From: a candidate division CSSED10-310 bacterium
GTDB lineage: Bacteria; CSSED10-310; JAFGDC01
Assembly (NCBI GenBank): GCA_016932295.1
Contig: JAFGDC010000267.1
Coordinates: 1 to 17,779, forward strand
Direction: 5' to 3'
Length of the DNA stretch: 17,779 bases
Shown here: positions 14,844 through 17,779 of the stretch, in pieces
How positions within the stretch are numbered: position 1 is the first letter of the stretch
How the letters are laid out: each line of letters begins with the position of its first letter
The notes under the pieces: generated by a model
Database searches by the model: none
What the model saw: only the letters and a program-made list of their open reading frames with translations
What the model was told of the DNA's origin: nothing
Made by a program: the position numbers and the translations under genes

Positions 14844-15911
14844 ATGAACGATGTCGAGCGACTGACAGAGAGGGAGAAGGATATCCTGCTCGCCGTGCTG
14901 CATCAGTATATCCTCAAGGGTGAACCGGTGGGTTCCCGGACCATCTCTCAGCTCGACAAGTTTGACGTGAGTTCCGCTACCATTAGAAACGTGATGGGCA
15001 GTCTCGAGGAGAGGGGATATCTTCTGCAGCCTCATACCTCGGCGGGGAGGATTCCCACTGACAAGGCGTATCGGTTCCTGGTCAACAACCTGGTCGCTTC
15101 GGAACTACTGACCGAGAATGAAAAGGCGGCGGTGCGCGAGGGTATAGAAGCCCGGATGCTGAATCGCAAGGAACTCTTGGTCAGCGCCACTGAACTCCTG
15201 TCCAGCATGACGCGGTTCGCCGGGCTGGTCCTGTCCCCCCATCTGGCGCAGTGGCGGCTCCGGCGGCTTGAGCTGATCGCGTTGGCGATTCGGAAGATCA
15301 TGGTGGTGATCGTGTCGGATGCCGGCCTGGTCAACAATCGCATCGTCGAGATGGAGAAGCATCTGGATCAGGAGCATCTCAACCGGTTGTCGCGGTTCAT
15401 GAACGAACACTTCGTGGGACTGACCATGAATGAAATCAGGCTTCGCCTGTTGGTCATGATGTCGAAGGACAAGCTGCGCTACGATCAGTTGATGGCGGAT
15501 GCGGTGGCCGTCGGCGGTCGTGCTTTCGAAGACATACCAGACAGTGAAGTATACATCGATGGTGCGGTCAACTTGTTTGTGCAGGCGGATTTAAAGACCG
15601 AGATGACCATGCAGGAATTGTATCGGGCCTTTACGGAGAAAGTGATGCTGGTCAAAATCCTGAATCGCTGTCTGAATGAAGAAGATCCGGCTATCTACAT
15701 CGGTCGTGAAAAGCCGGAGCTGGGTGATCTGAGCGTGGTCGCCTCGAAGTATTATTATAAAGATAGGGTCATGGGGACGCTGGGTGTGATCGGCCCCACC
15801 CGCATGCCCTATCCCAAGGTCATCGCCCTGGTTGATTTCACCGCCAGGACGCTGAGCCGGATAATGTCCAGAGATGAAACGATCCTGGTTGACGGGAGCG
15901 ATATCCGATGA
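14844..15911 (+). CDS. hrcA: Heat-inducible transcription repressor HrcA
   Basis: 355 residues. HrcA represses class I heat-shock operons by binding CIRCE and is kept active by GroEL. The N-terminal winged-helix domain is clear: LTEREKDILLAVLHQYI, then VSSATIRNVMGSLEERGYL (recognition helix) and HTSAGRIPTDKAYR, within residues 1-85. The middle and C-terminal dimerisation/GAF-like regions include a late GTLGVIGPTRMPYPKVI block (about 310-325) typical of HrcA. The ATG at 14844 was preferred because AAGGTGA lies 4 bases upstream and family homology begins there; upstream in-frame GTG codons add 12 unrelated residues. It overlaps grpE by four bases (ATGA), so the two are translationally coupled. 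Its expected operator was not found upstream. Confidence 0.96.
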   Translation: MNDVERLTEREKDILLAVLHQYILKGEPVGSRTISQLDKFDVSSATIRNVMGSLEERGYLLQPHTSAGRIPTDKAYRFLVNNLVASELLTENEKAAVREGIEARMLNRKELLVSATELLSSMTRFAGLVLSPHLAQWRLRRLELIALAIRKIMVVIVSDAGLVNNRIVEMEKHLDQEHLNRLSRFMNEHFVGLTMNEIRLRLLVMMSKDKLRYDQLMADAVAVGGRAFEDIPDSEVYIDGAVNLFVQADLKTEMTMQELYRAFTEKVMLVKILNRCLNEEDPAIYIGREKPELGDLSVVASKYYYKDRVMGTLGVIGPTRMPYPKVIALVDFTARTLSRIMSRDETILVDGSDIR

Positions 15912-17062
15912 GAATGAACCGGTTTTGGGCGGATGAGGATGGTTTGGCGGAAGCGGATGGTGACGAGGAGGAACTCGAGATAATCGAGATCGAGGGTGAC
16001 GAAACACCACAGGTGTATGATGTGTCCGACGAGGCGATCGTTGATGTCGACGCCCTCATACGGGATTCCATCAAGGCCTTGTCTATTTCGGACGAGCCGA
16101 AGGCGCCGCTTCAGCGGCCGGTGGCTGCCCCCGTCACGGGCGAAAACATGGATGCACTGCCGGCGGGTGAAACGGATGCAGTCAGGCGCCTCATGCGGAT
16201 GCGGAAGGCTGATTTGGCTGGTCTGTTGCTCGTGGCCCGGCGCAAGCTCAGAGAGGCGGAGGACTCGCTGCAGCGCATGCGCGGAGCGGCTCAGCAACTG
16301 CGCAGTGATGTCGCCTGCCGGGATCGGCAGGATGCGGAATGGCGCCGGCGGTTGGAGGAAGTGGAGAATCAGAATGCGATTCTCCTTGAATATAAAGAAC
16401 GGGCACAGCGCCTGAGTGATGAGTTCCAGCGGTACCAGGCGCGTATTCGTCAGGACCGGCAGGAGTCGAACCGATTCGCCAACCGTGAGTTGATCCGCGA
16501 GTTACTGCCGGCCATCGACAGTCTTGATATCGCCATGAACGCTGAAAAAACCTCGCCGGATACTGATGGATTCAAAGCAGGATTGCTTGCTATCAAAAAA
16601 CAGTTTATAAATATACTTTCTTCTCAAGGTCTGGAGCCTATAGAGGCGGAAAGAGTGCGATTCGATCCCCGCATTCATGAGGCGATGATGATGGTACACA
16701 CAAGGGACATTCCTGACCGGCATGTCGTGGAGGAACTTCGAAAAGGATATCTCATGCACGGCAGCGTATTGCGTCCCGCCATGGTAACTGTCGCCAGCCA
16801 TCCCGAATCGCCGCCGGCGGTTGCCGGGCAATCGGAAGTGGTCACTGATGACGACGTGCATGAAGCGGAAGTAAATCCATTGGCAGTCCGGAACGAGGCA
16901 GTGGAATTACCGGATGCGGGAGATGGAGCGCAGCGCCGCGGGGACGGCACGACGGTTGACGACGAAACACCAAATCTGACCGGTGACCCGCGCGGCTCAG
17001 TAGGCGGAACTGTACCGGGCAATGATATTTCTGATTCTTTTGGACGAGGAGGTCGGCTGTAA
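15908..17062 (+). CDS. grpE: GrpE nucleotide-exchange factor with long N- and C-terminal extensions
   Basis: 384 residues, against roughly 180-220 for ordinary GrpE. The recognisable part is a long coiled-coil helix (about 100-190, ending in [16 protein letters not shown]), the four-helix-bundle segment [17 protein letters not shown], and the beta domain (about 240-297) with [20 protein letters not shown] and [18 protein letters not shown]. These are the DnaK-contacting and dimerising parts, so exchange activity should be intact. Residues 1-95 are mostly acidic and probably unstructured, and residues 298-384 are a Gly/Asp/Pro-rich tail with no resemblance to GrpE. The start ATG overlaps the hrcA stop; a second in-frame ATG at 15914 is equally possible. 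The stop overlaps the dnaK start (TAATG). Confidence 0.93.
   Translation: MRMNRFWADEDGLAEADGDEEELEIIEIEGDETPQVYDVSDEAIVDVDALIRDSIKALSISDEPKAPLQRPVAAPVTGENMDALPAGETDAVRRLMRMRKADLAGLLLVARRKLREAEDSLQRMRGAAQQLRSDVACRDRQDAEWRRRLEEVENQNAILLEYKERAQRLSDEFQRYQARIRQDRQESNRFANRELIRELLPAIDSLDIAMNAEKTSPDTDGFKAGLLAIKKQFINILSSQGLEPIEAERVRFDPRIHEAMMMVHTRDIPDRHVVEELRKGYLMHGSVLRPAMVTVASHPESPPAVAGQSEVVTDDDVHEAEVNPLAVRNEAVELPDAGDGAQRRGDGTTVDDETPNLTGDPRGSVGGTVPGNDISDSFGRGGRL
16583..16611 (+). promoter_or_regulatory. Possible internal promoter inside grpE
   Basis: TTGCTT (16583-16588) and TATAAA (16606-16611) are 17 bases apart in an AT-rich patch that stands out from the GC-rich coding sequence. It would serve dnaK about 450 bases downstream. 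The -35 is weak (3/6), and the patch may just reflect the Lys/Ile/Asn codons of grpE. Confidence 0.2.
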
Positions 17063-17779
17063 TGGGCAAGGTTATCGGCATCGATCTTGGAACCACGAAT
17101 TCGTGCGTGGCGGTGATGGAGGGTGGAGAGCCCATCGTTATCCCAAACAACGAGGGCGCGAGGACAACTCCATCCATCGTCGCGTTCACCGAAGACGGGG
17201 AGCGGCTGGTCGGGCAGATCGCCAAGCGCCAGGCTATCACCAATCCGGAGAATACCATCATTTCGGTGAAGCGGCTCATGGGCCGGCGGTTCGATACGGG
17301 CGAGGTCAATGAATTCAAACGCCACAACGCATTCAAGGTGGTTCCCGCCCCCAACGGCGATGTCCGTATCAATATCTCCAGCCGGGATTATTCGCCGCAG
17401 GAAATCTCCGCTTACATCCTGCAACAAATGCGGCAGATCGCCGAGAATTACCTGGGTGAAAAAGTCACCGAAGCCGTGATCACCGTCCCCGCCTACTTCG
17501 ACGATTCTCAACGGAATGCAACCAAGGACGCGGGACGTATCGCCGGCCTCGAGGTGCTCAGGGTCCTCAACGAACCCACCGCCGCCTCCCTGGCCTTCGG
17601 CATCAAGTCCTCCGCCAGTCAGAAGGTGGCGGTCTTCGATCTTGGCGGCGGAACGTTCGATATCACCATTCTCGATATCGGTGACGGAATCTGGGAAGTG
17701 CTGGCCACGCGCGGCGATACCTACCTCGGCGGCGATGACTTCGATCTCGCTGTCATCGACTGGCTGGCCGAAGAATTCA
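17062..17779 (+). CDS. dnaK: Chaperone DnaK (Hsp70), 5' part only (partial)
   Basis: The first 239 residues of the ATPase domain are present; the gene runs off the window. [14 protein letters not shown] (5-18) is phosphate motif 1. Lys70 in [10 protein letters not shown] is the catalytic lysine at the same number as in E. coli. Glu171 lies in LNEPTAAS, and phosphate motif 2 is FDLGGGTFD (192-200). DnaK is the ATP-driven Hsp70 of the cytoplasm, working with J proteins and GrpE. The ATG overlaps the grpE stop (TAATG), and AGGAGG lies 9 bases upstream inside the grpE end, so coupling is tight. A dnaJ gene commonly follows but lies outside the window. Confidence 0.99.
   Translation, partial: MGKVIGIDLGTTNSCVAVMEGGEPIVIPNNEGARTTPSIVAFTEDGERLVGQIAKRQAITNPENTIISVKRLMGRRFDTGEVNEFKRHNAFKVVPAPNGDVRINISSRDYSPQEISAYILQQMRQIAENYLGEKVTEAVITVPAYFDDSQRNATKDAGRIAGLEVLRVLNEPTAASLAFGIKSSASQKVAVFDLGGGTFDITILDIGDGIWEVLATRGDTYLGGDDFDLAVIDWLAEEF

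Noticed and set aside
17773..17779. Window end in a GAATTC string, as if a cloning junction
   Set aside because: The dnaK frame continues normally into it; a six-base site by chance is not evidence of an artefact.

Overview
The window reads as a piece of a Gram-negative, GC-rich bacterial chromosome made of housekeeping and cell-envelope genes. The nearest impression is a Desulfuromonas/Geobacter-like 'deltaproteobacterium'. That is an inference from three things: a DUF4388 (PATAN)-J-domain-TPR fusion, a radical SAM gene directly upstream of hrcA-grpE-dnaK, and an outer-membrane lipoprotein of the penicillin-binding-protein-activator type. No IS element, integrase, CRISPR array, rRNA or tRNA was seen.

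Layout. Positions 1-155 are the 3' end of rplQ, the last gene of a ribosomal operon, closed by a clear terminator (192-220). A compact plus-strand group follows: elbB, an LD-carboxypeptidase of family S66 and a class A penicillin-binding protein (376-4546). Convergent to it on the minus strand lies a 699-residue lipoprotein with a helical-repeat region and a type I periplasmic-binding fold (4589-6688), the architecture of the PBP1a activator LpoA. Its consensus promoter faces a 300-bp non-coding stretch. That stretch leads to an M23 (LytM-type) murein hydrolase and then secA (7091-10884), which ends in a strong terminator.

After a 394-bp intergenic region come a small membrane-anchored coiled-coil protein (11279-11638), the DUF4388-J-TPR protein (11787-13664), a radical SAM/SPASM-like enzyme (13697-14614) and the heat-shock cluster hrcA-grpE-dnaK. 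The last runs off the window end. Most of the latter genes are tightly spaced or overlap (hrcA/grpE ATGA, grpE/dnaK TAATG), so they are probably co-transcribed.

How the genes fit together. The left half is a murein module: precursor trimming (LdcA), synthesis (class A PBP), a putative PBP activator and a hydrolase (M23), next to the export motor SecA. The right half is a protein-folding module: a J-domain protein, the nucleotide-exchange factor GrpE, Hsp70 DnaK and the repressor HrcA.

The points that stand out most are an eight-cysteine insertion inside the second nucleotide-binding domain of SecA, a GrpE about twice the usual length with acidic or disordered tails at both ends, an acidic insertion inside the PBP transpeptidase domain, and the absence of a recognisable CIRCE operator before hrcA. 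I did not find a wholly new multi-gene system; the unusual signals are domain-level variations and several candidate regulatory sites.
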